Positions 1-8,333 of a DNA stretch of 25,848 nt are shown piece by piece. Within the stretch, counting starts at the first letter, position 1. Every line of letters begins with the position of its first letter. Origin of the DNA: an uncultured Bacilli bacterium (lineage in GTDB: Bacteria > Bacillota_I > Bacilli_A > RF39 > UBA660); the NCBI GenBank assembly GCA_934096605.1, contig CAKOMI010000018.1, positions 1 through 25,848 of the forward strand. Direction: 5' to 3'. Both the position numbers and the translations under genes were made by a program. The notes beneath the pieces were generated by a model that searched no databases, was not told where the DNA came from, and was given only the letters and a program-made list of their open reading frames with translations.

Positions 1-38
1 GAAAATAGGAAGTTGCCAATTTTTTTATGTGTTAATAT

Positions 39-71
39 ACCTTCTAAGCCTTTATTTTAGAAGGTTTTTTT
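39..71 (+). terminator. Intrinsic terminator of a gene left of the window
   Basis: A perfect 9-bp inverted repeat, ACCTTCTAA (39-47) and TTAGAAGGT (57-65), has a 9-nt loop and is followed by a run of T at 66-71. It lies before the prfB promoter, so it should end transcription of an upstream gene whose coding sequence is outside the window. In many Firmicutes secA precedes prfB, but nothing here shows that. Confidence 0.85.
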
Positions 72-160
72 ATGCTTGTAAATTATTATGAAAATTAAAT
101 GCAAAATACATTTTACTTTATTTTAGTTATCAACAATTAAATATATTAATTTAACTATAA

Positions 161-189
161 TTTACACTTTAAAAAAAATTTGTTAAAAT
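161..189 (+). promoter_or_regulatory. Sigma-A type promoter of prfB
   Basis: The -35 box is TTTACA (161-166), the spacer is 17 nt, and the -10 box is TAAAAT (184-189) with an extended -10 TG at 181-182. The predicted transcription start, near 196, leaves a leader of under 20 nt before the prfB start at 213. A TATAAT at 156-161 has no good -35 partner and is the weaker alternative. Confidence 0.75.
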
Positions 190-212
190 ATTACAAGAAA
201 TGAGGAATAAAA

Positions 213-1293
213 ATGAATGAAGCAAAATTAGCTTTAAAAAAATTACAACAACGTGCAGATGACTTATGGAGGTCTCTTTGACATTGGTAAATTAGAAAGT
301 GAACTTAATTTATTAAAAGAAGAAATGAATGCTGATGATTTCTGGATGGACTTAGAAAGAGCGGGTATTGTAAATAGAAAATATGCTAAAATATCCAAGT
401 TAATAACAGATATTAATAATATAAAAACTAGTATTAATGATAACTTAGAACTTTTAGAAATTTTAAATGAAGATGAAATAAAAGATATTTTTAACTCAAT
501 AGATGTTATAACTAAAGACTTGGATGAATTAGAAATAGAAAATCTTTTAAATGGTGAATTTGATGACTTAAATTGTTACTTAGAAATTCACCCTGGAGCC
601 GGTGGTACAGAATCATGTGACTGGGCTTCTATGCTATTACGCATGTATAAAATGTTTTGCGAAAAAAATGGCTTTTCCTATGAAGTTGTTGAAGAACAAA
701 AGGGCGATGAAGCAGGTATTAAAAGTGCCACAATAAAAATTAATGGACCATTTGCCTATGGCTATCTTAAAAATGAAAAAGGAGTGCACAGGTTGGTAAG
801 AATATCACCATTTGATGCGGGTAAAAGGCGCCACACATCATTTGCCAGTGTTGGTGTCATTCCAGAATGTAATAAAGACATATCGATAGATATTAAAGAA
901 ACAGATTTAAAAATAGACGTGTATCATTCTAGTGGTGCCGGTGGTCAGTCAGTAAATACGGCCAATTCTGCTGTTCGTATTACTCATTTACCAACTAAAA
1001 CAGTTGTAACCTGCCAACAAGAACGCAGCCAATTAAAAAATAAAGAATTAGCAATGAAACTATTAAAAAGTAAATTATTTCAATTAGAACAAGAGAAAAA
1101 GCAAAAAGAACTAGCTACTTTAAAAGGTGAGAACACCAATATTGACTTTGGTAGCCAAATTAGAAATTATGTTCTAGAGCCTTATAAACTAATTAAAGAT
1201 ACTAGAGTAAACTATGAAACTAGCAATGTTGATAAATTCTTAGATGGGGACATTTTACCACTACTAGAAGCATTAGTTAGAAACAAAAAATAA
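213..1293 (+). CDS. prfB: Peptide chain release factor 2 (RF2), made by programmed +1 frameshifting
   Basis: RF2 recognises UAA and UGA in the ribosomal A site and triggers peptide release. The gene is read as join(213..278, 280..1293), 359 aa. The zero frame starts at ATG 213 after GAGG (202-205) and runs 22 codons to CTT followed by an in-frame TGA (279-281). A +1 slip at CTT continues as Leu-Asp-Ile-Gly-Lys. The merged protein has the anticodon-like SPF tripeptide at about residues 198-200 and the catalytic GGQ at 243-245, the spacing expected for RF2. The ATG at 253 in the second frame is not a plausible start: it has no ribosome binding site and would lose the conserved N-terminus. A YitT gene follows 10 nt downstream. 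The frameshift is autoregulatory: when RF2 is scarce, the ribosome stalls at UGA and shifts. Confidence 0.96.
268..281 (+). promoter_or_regulatory. RF2 +1 frameshift signal
   Basis: An internal Shine-Dalgarno-like GGAGG (268-272) sits 3 nt before CTT (276-278), which is followed by TGA (279-281) and C. This is the known layout of bacterial prfB recoding sites: an anti-SD contact a few bases upstream, a slippery CUU, then UGA C. The downstream frame stays open for 337 codons with RF2 motifs, which confirms that the shift is used. Confidence 0.95.
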
Positions 1294-1303
1294 AGAGGTA
1301 ATT

Positions 1304-2158
1304 ATGAAAATAAAAGTAAAACAATATAGTGCAGTAATTTTAGGCCTTTTCTTAGTAGCGGTAGCTTTTAACGTATTCTTATCACCTTATAACCTAGTGG
1401 CCGGTGGTGTATCTGGTTTTGCAATAATAATTAGGAGCCTTTTTCAAATTAACGAAAGTATAACAATTTATCTAATTAATATATTCTTAGTTTTAATGAG
1501 CTTCAGATTGCTTGGTAAAGACAAAACCAAAAACACTTTACTTGGTTCATTTGTATTTCCCTTATTTGTTTCTCTTACATCAGGACTGAAAGATTTAATT
1601 ATACTAGATTTAGATCCATTAATAATAGCTATCCTAGGTGGTGCTATCAGTGGCTTTGGGTATGGTCTTGTCTTTCGTAATAATTTTACAACTGGTGGCA
1701 CTGATATATTAAATCAACTTGTAGAAAAATACTTAAAAATACCTATGGCTAAATCAATCATGATGGTTGATGGCCCCATTGTACTACTAGGATGTATTTC
1801 TTTTGGTATACCAAATACTATGTATGCTTTAGTCGCATTAGCCTTAATAAGTTATTTATCAAATAACACCATGTTAGAACTAAACAAAAACAGAGTATTA
1901 TATATAACAACCAGATACCCAAAAGATATAAAAGAATTTCTTATGCAAGAATATTATTATGATGTAACCATACTAAATACAGAAGGTGGCTATAAAAATA
2001 CTAAACGTAAAATGTTAATGTGCAGTGTTAATGAAAAAGATTATTACATTATAAAAGAAGGAATTCTTCTTATTGATGAAAACGCCTTCATAGTCGCTAC
2101 CAAATCATATGAGCAAAAAAACGCCAATAAAACATTACGTAGCAAATTAACACTCTAA
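1304..2158 (+). CDS. YitT family membrane protein (DUF161/DUF2179)
   Basis: The 284-aa protein belongs to the YitT family, whose transport or signalling role is not settled. The N-terminal two thirds hold several hydrophobic segments, including an opening helix at about residues 8-25 followed by the family-typical stretch NVFLSPYNLVAGGVSG. A second Gly-rich segment with FGYGLVFRNNFTTGGTDIL follows. The last roughly 80 residues form a soluble alpha/beta domain of the DUF2179 type, beginning near NNTMLELNKNRVLYI. The start is ATG 1304 with GAGG at 1295-1298. It lies 10 nt after prfB with no terminator between, so it is probably co-transcribed. No strong terminator is visible after it. Confidence 0.85.
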   Translation: MKIKVKQYSAVILGLFLVAVAFNVFLSPYNLVAGGVSGFAIIIRSLFQINESITIYLINIFLVLMSFRLLGKDKTKNTLLGSFVFPLFVSLTSGLKDLIILDLDPLIIAILGGAISGFGYGLVFRNNFTTGGTDILNQLVEKYLKIPMAKSIMMVDGPIVLLGCISFGIPNTMYALVALALISYLSNNTMLELNKNRVLYITTRYPKDIKEFLMQEYYYDVTILNTEGGYKNTKRKMLMCSVNEKDYYIIKEGILLIDENAFIVATKSYEQKNANKTLRSKLTL

Positions 2159-2180
2159 GCAAATAAGTGCTAAAAACATA

Positions 2181-2209
2181 TTGCTATTTAGTTAAAAATA
2201 AAGTACAAT
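2181..2209 (+). promoter_or_regulatory. Sigma-A type promoter of tilS-ftsH
   Basis: TTGCTA (2181-2186), a 17-nt spacer and TACAAT (2204-2209) lie in the 74-nt gap before tilS. The predicted start, near 2216, leaves a very short leader before the AAGGAG at 2223-2228. Confidence 0.65.
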
Positions 2210-2232
2210 ATTAATTGTTCTTAAGGAGATTT

Positions 2233-3552
2233 ATGAAAGAAGCAAAAGAATTTATTGAAAAAAATATTATAGATAATGAACCAGTCATTTTAGCCTTATC
2301 TGGTGGACCTGATTCAATGTGTTTGTTAAACTTACTACTAAGTCTTAACAAAAATGTAATCGCTTTGCATATTAATCATAATACGCGACAATCTTGTGAT
2401 GGCGAATATATATTTTTAAAAAAATATGCTAAGGAAAAAAACTTCACTTTAGAGTATTTTAAAATAGAAAACTATACTAAAAATAGGTTTACTGAAGAAG
2501 AAGCAAGGAGCATTAGATACAAACATTTAAAAGAAATAGCAGCTAAGTATAATGCTAAAAAAGTGCTTACTGCCCATCATGCTGATGACTTAACTGAAAC
2601 CATTTTGATGCGCTTATTAAGAGGTAGCACTATTGGAGGGTATGCTGGTATTAAAAGAAAAAGTACTTGGGACGAGATAGATATACTAAGGCCTCTTCTT
2701 TTAATAACTAAAGACGAAATCTATGCTTATTTAAAAAGTAAAAATATACCTTATGTTGAAGATGAAACTAATGCTCTTGACATTACCTTAAGAAATCGTA
2801 TTCGGCATCATATTTTACCACTATTAAAAGAATACGAACCAAATTATGCTAAAAAAGTTTTTAATATGAGCACAACACTTACGAATTCTGAAACCTTTAT
2901 AAAACTAGAGCTAGATAAAATAAAAAAAGATATTATCAACAATAACCAAATAAATATCTCAAAATTTACTAAACTAGAAGACGTAGAGCAAGAATTTTTA
3001 CTAGAAAGTTACTTACATGATATTTATAAAGATGATATAAAAAAAGTTAGTCATAAACATCAAGAAATTTTAAAAAAACTACTACTAAGTAATAGGAGTA
3101 GCCTAGAATATAATTTTCCAGGTGACTATAAATTCTTTAAAACCAATAGTGTTGCTTACATAACAAAAGAAACTATGCAAAAACAAGAAAAAATTTTAGT
3201 AACTGAGTATAATGTTCTAGCTAATAATCACATATTAAAGAAAGTGGATAACTACACTGAAAAAAGTAATAATGAAATTCACTTAAATAGTAAAGAATTA
3301 TCCTTACCATTATATATTGTGAAAAGAGAAGTTGGCATGCGTATGCAAGTTAAAAATCTTTTAGGCACCAAAAAAGTAAATGATATCTTAATTGATTCTA
3401 AGATACCAAAAGAACAAAAAGACCTAGTTCCTATCATGGTTGATAGTAAAGGCAATGTCTTATGGATTTTAGGCTTAAAAAAATCAAAATATGACATAGA
3501 AAAAAATGGAAACTATGATATAATATACAAGTACACAAAAGAGGAGGAATAA
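2233..3552 (+). CDS. tilS: tRNA(Ile)-lysidine synthase TilS
   Basis: TilS attaches lysine to C34 of the CAU-anticodon tRNA-Ile, using ATP, so that it reads AUA. The protein is 439 aa from ATG 2233, chosen because AAGGAG (2223-2228) lies just upstream; a TTG at 2215 in frame has no such site. The PP-loop ATPase motif SGGPDS is at residues 23-28. It is followed by the family-typical HINHNTR and, further on, TAHHADDLTETILMRLLRGS. The C-terminal part holds the all-helical middle region and the small tRNA-binding domain (KREVGMRMQ, KKVNDILIDSKIP). ftsH begins 4 nt after its stop and has its ribosome binding site inside the last tilS codons. The usual tilS-hprT-ftsH order lacks hprT here. Confidence 0.95.
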   Translation: MKEAKEFIEKNIIDNEPVILALSGGPDSMCLLNLLLSLNKNVIALHINHNTRQSCDGEYIFLKKYAKEKNFTLEYFKIENYTKNRFTEEEARSIRYKHLKEIAAKYNAKKVLTAHHADDLTETILMRLLRGSTIGGYAGIKRKSTWDEIDILRPLLLITKDEIYAYLKSKNIPYVEDETNALDITLRNRIRHHILPLLKEYEPNYAKKVFNMSTTLTNSETFIKLELDKIKKDIINNNQINISKFTKLEDVEQEFLLESYLHDIYKDDIKKVSHKHQEILKKLLLSNRSSLEYNFPGDYKFFKTNSVAYITKETMQKQEKILVTEYNVLANNHILKKVDNYTEKSNNEIHLNSKELSLPLYIVKREVGMRMQVKNLLGTKKVNDILIDSKIPKEQKDLVPIMVDSKGNVLWILGLKKSKYDIEKNGNYDIIYKYTKEEE

Positions 3553-3556
3553 AAAA

Positions 3557-5545
3557 ATGAAAAAAAATAATCAAAATACAATGAAAAATCTATTTCCTTA
3601 CTTAATTTTGGTAGTAGTTATTTTTGTTGTTTTAAGTGTTCTAAATATTGGTAGAACAAAAGTTAACAACTTTACAACTGGTGAGTTATTAAATGAAATA
3701 TCTAATAAAAGCGTAACAGAAATAACAATTACACCAAGTGGGGAAGAAAACGTTTACTACGTTGAAGGAAAACTTAGTAGCTATGGCGAAAATGAAAAAT
3801 TTAAAGCTACTGTTGTTGAAGCAGAATTAAATAATGTTATTAAGTATGCTGAAACAAATAATTTAAAAGTATATGAAACTAATCCTGATCCTGGTTCAAT
3901 ATCTTGGGTTTACATTCTTATCAATGTTGTTCCTTTAGTTGTTTTAGTCGGGGCGACATACTTCATATTTATTAAAATGGCTAATACCAATAAAGGGTCT
4001 ATGGATTTTGGCAAAAGTAGAGCTAAACTATCTGCTGATGGTGGCAAAGTAAGATTTTCAGATGTTGCGGGTTTAAAAGAAGAAAAAGAAGAAGTATCAG
4101 AACTTATTGATTTCTTGAAAAATCCTAAAAAGTTCCAAAAACTAGGAGCAAGAATTCCTAAAGGTGTCCTATTAGTAGGCCCTCCAGGAACTGGTAAAAC
4201 ATTACTTGCAAAAGCTGTTGCTGGTGAAGCCAATGTTCCATTCTACTTCATCAGTGGTTCTGATTTTGTCGAATTATTTGTTGGTGTAGGTGCAAGTCGT
4301 GTAAGAGACATGTTTAAAGAAGCCAAAAGAAATGCTCCATGTTTAATATTCATTGATGAAATTGATGCCGTTGGCCGTCAAAGAGGTTCTGGTATCGGTG
4401 GTGGACACGATGAAAGAGAACAAACACTTAACCAATTACTAACTGAAATGGATGGCTTTGGTGCTAATGAAGGTATAATCATAATTGCCGCAACTAATAG
4501 ACCAGACGTTTTGGACCCAGCTCTTTTAAGACCAGGAAGATTTGACCGTCAAGTAACAGTTAATCTACCTGATACAGAAGAACGTGAAGCTATTTTAAAA
4601 GTTCATGCTAAAAACAAAGTATTAGCTAAAGATGTTAATTTAAAAAGCATCAGTTCTAGAACATCTGGTTTCTCTGGCGCTGACCTAGAAAACTTAATGA
4701 ACGAATCTGCCTTATTAGCAGTTAGAAAAAATGAAAGCGCTATTACTCTTGAAGATATTGATGAAGCAACCGACCGTGTTTTAATGGGACCTGCTAAAAC
4801 AAGTCGCAAAGTAAGTGAAGAAATTAAATGGTTAACTGCTGTTCATGAATCTGGCCATGCCGTTATAGGTTTAAAATTAAAAGATGCAATGGAAGTTCAA
4901 AAAATTACCATCGTTCCTCGTGGAATGGCTGGTGGGTATACATCATATACACCAAAAGAAGATAACATTACTAGATATACTAAAAACGAAATGATTGCCA
5001 TGATTACAAGTAGTTTAGGTGGTCGTGCTGCTGAAGAATTATTCTTAGGCGATGTTACTACTGGAGCTAGTGATGATTTCAAACGTTCAACTAATCTAGC
5101 TCGTAGTATGGTAACCGAATATGGTATGAGTGACTTAGGACCAATTCGTTACGAACAAAATCAGAGTGAAAATGTTTTCCTTGGAAGAGACTATAACAAA
5201 ACTAAAAACTACTCTGATCAAGTTGCCTTAGAAATTGATAAAGAAGTTCAAAAAATAATTACTAAATGTTATGACAATGCCAAAAAAATACTTGAAGAAA
5301 ACAAAGACTTAGTCATGCTACTATCACATACTTTAATTGAAAAAGAAACTATTACAAAAGAACAAATAGATGAATTAGTAAGAACTGGTAAAATTATCGA
5401 TGATAAATTTGAAATAAGTGATGAGCCAACTCTTTCTAAATTAAGAGAAGAAGCAAAAACACTAAAAATTAAAGGTTATACAAAAATGACCAAAGAAGAA
5501 TTGGAAAGTGCGATTAAAGAAAGTGAAGACAAGAAAATAGGGTAA
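3557..5545 (+). CDS. ftsH: ATP-dependent zinc metalloprotease FtsH, with a C-terminal Rho_N/SAP-like tail
   Basis: FtsH is a membrane-anchored hexameric AAA+ protease that removes misfolded membrane proteins and short-lived regulators. Two membrane segments (about residues 11-28 and 116-136) flank an extracytoplasmic domain. The AAA+ module shows Walker A GPPGTGKT at 208-215, Walker B LIFIDEIDAVG, and the second region of homology ending RPGRFDRQV. The zinc site is HESGH at 430-434, with further acidic ligands near TTGASDD. The protein is 662 aa. Residues 625-655 (from TLSKLREEAK through KGYTKMTKEELESAIKE) resemble the helix-loop-helix of Rho N-terminal/SAP-like domains and are not part of canonical FtsH. 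AGGAGG just before the start overlaps the tilS end. A terminator overlaps the stop codon. Confidence 0.97.
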   Translation: MKKNNQNTMKNLFPYLILVVVIFVVLSVLNIGRTKVNNFTTGELLNEISNKSVTEITITPSGEENVYYVEGKLSSYGENEKFKATVVEAELNNVIKYAETNNLKVYETNPDPGSISWVYILINVVPLVVLVGATYFIFIKMANTNKGSMDFGKSRAKLSADGGKVRFSDVAGLKEEKEEVSELIDFLKNPKKFQKLGARIPKGVLLVGPPGTGKTLLAKAVAGEANVPFYFISGSDFVELFVGVGASRVRDMFKEAKRNAPCLIFIDEIDAVGRQRGSGIGGGHDEREQTLNQLLTEMDGFGANEGIIIIAATNRPDVLDPALLRPGRFDRQVTVNLPDTEEREAILKVHAKNKVLAKDVNLKSISSRTSGFSGADLENLMNESALLAVRKNESAITLEDIDEATDRVLMGPAKTSRKVSEEIKWLTAVHESGHAVIGLKLKDAMEVQKITIVPRGMAGGYTSYTPKEDNITRYTKNEMIAMITSSLGGRAAEELFLGDVTTGASDDFKRSTNLARSMVTEYGMSDLGPIRYEQNQSENVFLGRDYNKTKNYSDQVALEIDKEVQKIITKCYDNAKKILEENKDLVMLLSHTLIEKETITKEQIDELVRTGKIIDDKFEISDEPTLSKLREEAKTLKIKGYTKMTKEELESAIKESEDKKIG

Positions 5546-5564
5546 TGATTATCCTGTTTTTTTT
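5534..5564 (+). terminator. Terminator of tilS-ftsH, overlapping the ftsH stop codon
   Basis: AGGGTAA (5539-5545) pairs with TTATCCT (5549-5555; one G-U pair) around a TGA loop. The stem extends by A-U pairs from 5534-5537 into the T run. T tract at 5557-5564. The stop codon TAA (5543-5545) lies in the stem. Confidence 0.85.
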
Positions 5565-5619
5565 AACCGCTAAAATTAGCTAATCACAAAAAAATACTAT
5601 ATATTTTTCTCATTTTCTA

Positions 5620-5648
5620 AAGACAAAAGGATTATCTTATGATAAAAT
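5620..5648 (+). promoter_or_regulatory. Candidate promoter of soj-parB
   Basis: The extended -10 TG-A-TAAAAT occupies 5640-5648, with a weak -35 AAGACA (5620-5625) at 17 nt. It lies between the ftsH terminator and soj. Confidence 0.55.
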
Positions 5649-5678
5649 GTTAATAGACTGAAATTAGAGGGTGGTATT

Positions 5679-6464
5679 ATGGCAAAAATTATTTCATTAG
5701 TAAATCAAAAAGGTGGTGTAGGTAAAACTACAACTAGTATAAATCTTGCAGCAGCCTTAGGAAAAGAAGGTAAAAAAACACTTTTAATTGACTTGGACCC
5801 CCAAGGAAATGCATCCAATGGTCTAGGCTTAAATAGTAATGACTTTGAAAAAGATATCTATGACGTTATAACTGGGGCTTGTAACATAAAAGAGGCAATT
5901 ATCAAAACTAAATTTAAAAATTTGTCAATTATTCCTGCTACAATTAACCTGGCTGGTATCGATGTCGAGTTTGTAAAAAAAATGCTAGAAGACCCAACAT
6001 TTCACCAAAATGAACAACTAAGAACGGTTTTAGAAGAAATAAAAGACAAATATGATTTCATCATAATAGACTGTCAACCTTCTCTAGGTATATCAGCAAT
6101 GAACGCGCTTGTTGCAAGTAATTCAGTAATTATACCAGTACAATGTGAATACTATGCTCTAGAAGGAATAACCCAACTTTTAAATTCCATTATTTTAGTT
6201 CAATCTAATATGAATCCTGATTTAAGAATTGAAGGCGTTTTACTAACAATGTTAGATGGTAGAACCAACATTGGCCTAGAGGTTATAGAAGAAGTAAGAA
6301 AGTGCTTTAAATCAAAAGTATTTAATACTATCATCCCTAGACTTGTTAGATTAGTAGAAGCTCCAAGTCATGGCAAACCTATTAGTGATTATGACCCAAC
6401 ATCACGGGCTACACTTGCTTATGAAAACTTAGCAAAGGAAGTGATTAATAGAAATGGAAACTAA
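5679..6464 (+). CDS. soj: Chromosome partitioning ATPase Soj/ParA
   Basis: ParA-family ATPase that works with ParB and parS in chromosome segregation and, in Bacillus, in control of DnaA. The 261-aa protein has the deviant Walker A KGGVGKTT at residues 11-18, a second Lys-dependent segment LLIDLDPQGNASNGLG, and Walker B FIIIDCQPSLG. It is a short chromosomal type with no N-terminal HTH, unlike long plasmid ParA forms. The start is ATG 5679 with GAGGGTGG upstream. Its end overlaps parB by 11 nt, which implies translational coupling. Linkage to tilS-ftsH on the left and mscS-DUF951-ychF on the right points to the chromosomal origin-proximal copy, not a plasmid. Confidence 0.93.
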   Translation: MAKIISLVNQKGGVGKTTTSINLAAALGKEGKKTLLIDLDPQGNASNGLGLNSNDFEKDIYDVITGACNIKEAIIKTKFKNLSIIPATINLAGIDVEFVKKMLEDPTFHQNEQLRTVLEEIKDKYDFIIIDCQPSLGISAMNALVASNSVIIPVQCEYYALEGITQLLNSIILVQSNMNPDLRIEGVLLTMLDGRTNIGLEVIEEVRKCFKSKVFNTIIPRLVRLVEAPSHGKPISDYDPTSRATLAYENLAKEVINRNGN

Positions 6465-7344
6465 AAGAAAAGCCTTAGGAAAAGGTTTAGAACAATTATT
6501 TTCTAATGAAGTTATCAACTTTGAAAATTTTGAAAAAGACATTGTAACCAATACACCTAAAAATGATATAACAGAAATAAAAATTAGTGACATAAGATCA
6601 AATCCTTATCAACCACGAAAAACATTTAATGAAAGTAGTTTAAAAGAACTAGCTGACTCTATTAAAGAATATGGTATTATTGAGCCAATAATAGTTAAAA
6701 AAAGTGTCAAAGGATATGAATTAATTGCTGGTGAAAGAAGAACAAAAGCTGCTAAACTAGCTGGATTAGAAACAATACCAGCTGTTATTAAAGATTTTAA
6801 CGATCAAGAAATGATGGAAATAGCTCTTATTGAAAATATTCAAAGAGAAGACTTAAATCCAATTGATGAAGCATTTGCATACCAAAAAATCATTGAGTTA
6901 AGTAAAATGACTCAAGAAGAATTTGCCAAAAAATTTGGTAAAAGTAGAAGTTATGTAACTAACATGTTAGGCTTATTAAACCTACCAGAAAATGTTAAAG
7001 AATTGGTTAAAAAACATGAGATAAGTATGGGTCATGCAAGAGCCCTAAGCAAAATTAGTGATGATGCCAAAGTAAGTGAACTAGCAAGTCGTATAGTAAG
7101 TGAAGACCTAAGCGTTCGTGATTTAGAAAAAACTATTCAAGAAGGGTCTTTGCCAAAGTATCGTGAACAAGATCGCATGAAAGAAACCAAATCAATTAGA
7201 AATACAATATATGAAAAAATAATGAGAGAAAAAGTGGGAACTAAGGTAAAAATTAAAACTAAGAAAATTGAAATTCCTTATGATTCAGAAAAAGATTTAG
7301 AAAGAATACTTGAAATATTAGGAATTAGAATTGAAGGTGTTTAA
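6454..7344 (+). CDS. parB: Chromosome partitioning protein ParB/Spo0J
   Basis: ParB binds parS, clamps and slides on DNA in a CTP-dependent way, and recruits SMC. The 296-aa protein opens with the family-typical KRKALGKGLEQLF. It then has the linker box NPYQPRKTF (about 50-58), the CTP-binding GERRTKAAKLAG (93-104), the ENIQREDLNPIDEA box (127-140) and a helix-turn-helix around residues 153-175. The C-terminal dimerisation segment follows. It overlaps soj by 11 nt; the channel gene starts 1 nt after its stop. I found no close match by eye to the parS palindrome (TGTTTCACGTGAAACA) in this window, so the sites are presumably elsewhere. Confidence 0.95.
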   Translation: METKRKALGKGLEQLFSNEVINFENFEKDIVTNTPKNDITEIKISDIRSNPYQPRKTFNESSLKELADSIKEYGIIEPIIVKKSVKGYELIAGERRTKAAKLAGLETIPAVIKDFNDQEMMEIALIENIQREDLNPIDEAFAYQKIIELSKMTQEEFAKKFGKSRSYVTNMLGLLNLPENVKELVKKHEISMGHARALSKISDDAKVSELASRIVSEDLSVRDLEKTIQEGSLPKYREQDRMKETKSIRNTIYEKIMREKVGTKVKIKTKKIEIPYDSEKDLERILEILGIRIEGV

Positions 7345-7345
7345 A

Positions 7346-8155
7346 ATGCAGAAATTTTTAGAATTTATCTTTCAAGAAAAAATTATTACCTCCGTTTTCA
7401 TTTTTCTTTTTACTTTTATTTTAGTTAAAGCATCTAAAGCTATTATAGATAAAATATTTTCTAAAGGCAAAGATAGTTATGAAATGAAAAAAAGAACTAC
7501 CATAGTTCAGTTAGTTTCAAATATTATTAAATTTTTCTTATATGCAATTGCTGTTATGATGATTTTAGACATCTATGGTGTTGATACAAAAGGTATAATT
7601 GCCTCTCTTGGAATAGCCGGTGTTGTTTTAGGACTAGCTCTACAAGATACGGTTCAAGATCTTATGAGTGGAGTATCTATTATTTTATACAACTATTATG
7701 TTGTTGGTGATATTATTAAAATCAATAATTTTACAGGCGAGGTAATAGAACTATCCTTAAAAAGTACAAAAGTCAAAAATATGATGGGTGAAGTTTATGT
7801 TTTCTCAAACCGTAACATGAGTTCAGTTGTTAATTTATCACAAGCTAAAGCCGGTGTTTTAATAAAAGTCCCTACTGCTTATGAAGAAAAAACCGAAAAA
7901 GTAGAAACTGCTTTAAAAGAAGTTATAAACATCATAAAAAAAGAAAAAGGTGTTTATGGTAATAGTTGTTACTTAGGAATTGACTCATTCGAGGATTCTT
8001 CGATAAACTATGCAATTATAATATATTGCGAATCAACTATGCAGTGGCAAATAAAAAGAGAAACTCTAAAAGTAATAAAAGAAATATATGAAAGAGAAAA
8101 TATAAAAATTCCATATAATCAGATCGAGGTGCATAATGGACAAAATAATATATAA
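7346..8155 (+). CDS. MscS family mechanosensitive ion channel
   Basis: Small-conductance channel that opens under membrane tension and releases solutes on hypo-osmotic shock. The 269-aa protein has three hydrophobic segments. The third is the Gly/Ala-rich pore helix GIIASLGIAGVVLGLALQ followed by DTVQDLMSG, the MscS signature. A beta domain with GDIIKINNFTGEVIEL and a C-terminal alpha/beta domain follow. The start is ATG 7346, with AAGGTG at 7334-7339 inside the parB end; the TTG at 7331 is less likely. The next gene overlaps its last 20 nt. An mscS gene in the parB-ychF interval is seen in other Firmicutes. Confidence 0.9.
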   Translation: MQKFLEFIFQEKIITSVFIFLFTFILVKASKAIIDKIFSKGKDSYEMKKRTTIVQLVSNIIKFFLYAIAVMMILDIYGVDTKGIIASLGIAGVVLGLALQDTVQDLMSGVSIILYNYYVVGDIIKINNFTGEVIELSLKSTKVKNMMGEVYVFSNRNMSSVVNLSQAKAGVLIKVPTAYEEKTEKVETALKEVINIIKKEKGVYGNSCYLGIDSFEDSSINYAIIIYCESTMQWQIKRETLKVIKEIYERENIKIPYNQIEVHNGQNNI

Positions 8156-8333
8156 ATTAGAGGATCATGTCATCATGAAAAAACCACATGCTTGCAAAAC
8201 AAATGATTGGATTATAAAAAGACTTGGCGTAGATATTAAATTAAAATGCTCTAACTGTGGTCGAGAAATAATGATGGATAGATTAGAATTTGAAAAAAAA
8301 TTAAAGAAAGTAATAGGTGAGACACATGAATAA
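8136..8333 (+). CDS. DUF951 family small Zn-ribbon-like protein
   Basis: The 65-aa protein has the DUF951 pattern: an N-terminal DHVIMKKPHACKTNDW, then KCSNCGREIMMDR. The CxxC pair at about residues 39-42 and the earlier HxC suggest metal binding or a nucleic-acid or ribosome-associated role. The function is not established. The start ATG 8136 follows GAGGTG (8126-8131) and lies inside the mscS gene, so the two are coupled. DUF951 genes commonly sit directly upstream of ychF; here a transporter gene lies between. Confidence 0.88.
   Translation: MDKIIYKLEDHVIMKKPHACKTNDWIIKRLGVDIKLKCSNCGREIMMDRLEFEKKLKKVIGETHE

Noticed and set aside
253..279. RF2 starting at ATG 253 without frameshift
   Set aside because: No ribosome binding site before it, and it would discard the zero-frame start at 213 with its GAGG and the classical CTTTGAC shift site.
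5679..7344. A plasmid or phage partition locus
   Set aside because: Soj and ParB are the short chromosomal forms and lie among tilS, ftsH, mscS, DUF951 and ychF, a chromosomal neighbourhood.
5546..7345. parS site near parAB
   Set aside because: I looked for the near-palindrome TGTTTCACGTGAAACA and saw no close match by eye here or elsewhere in the window. A pattern search with up to 3 mismatches would be decisive.
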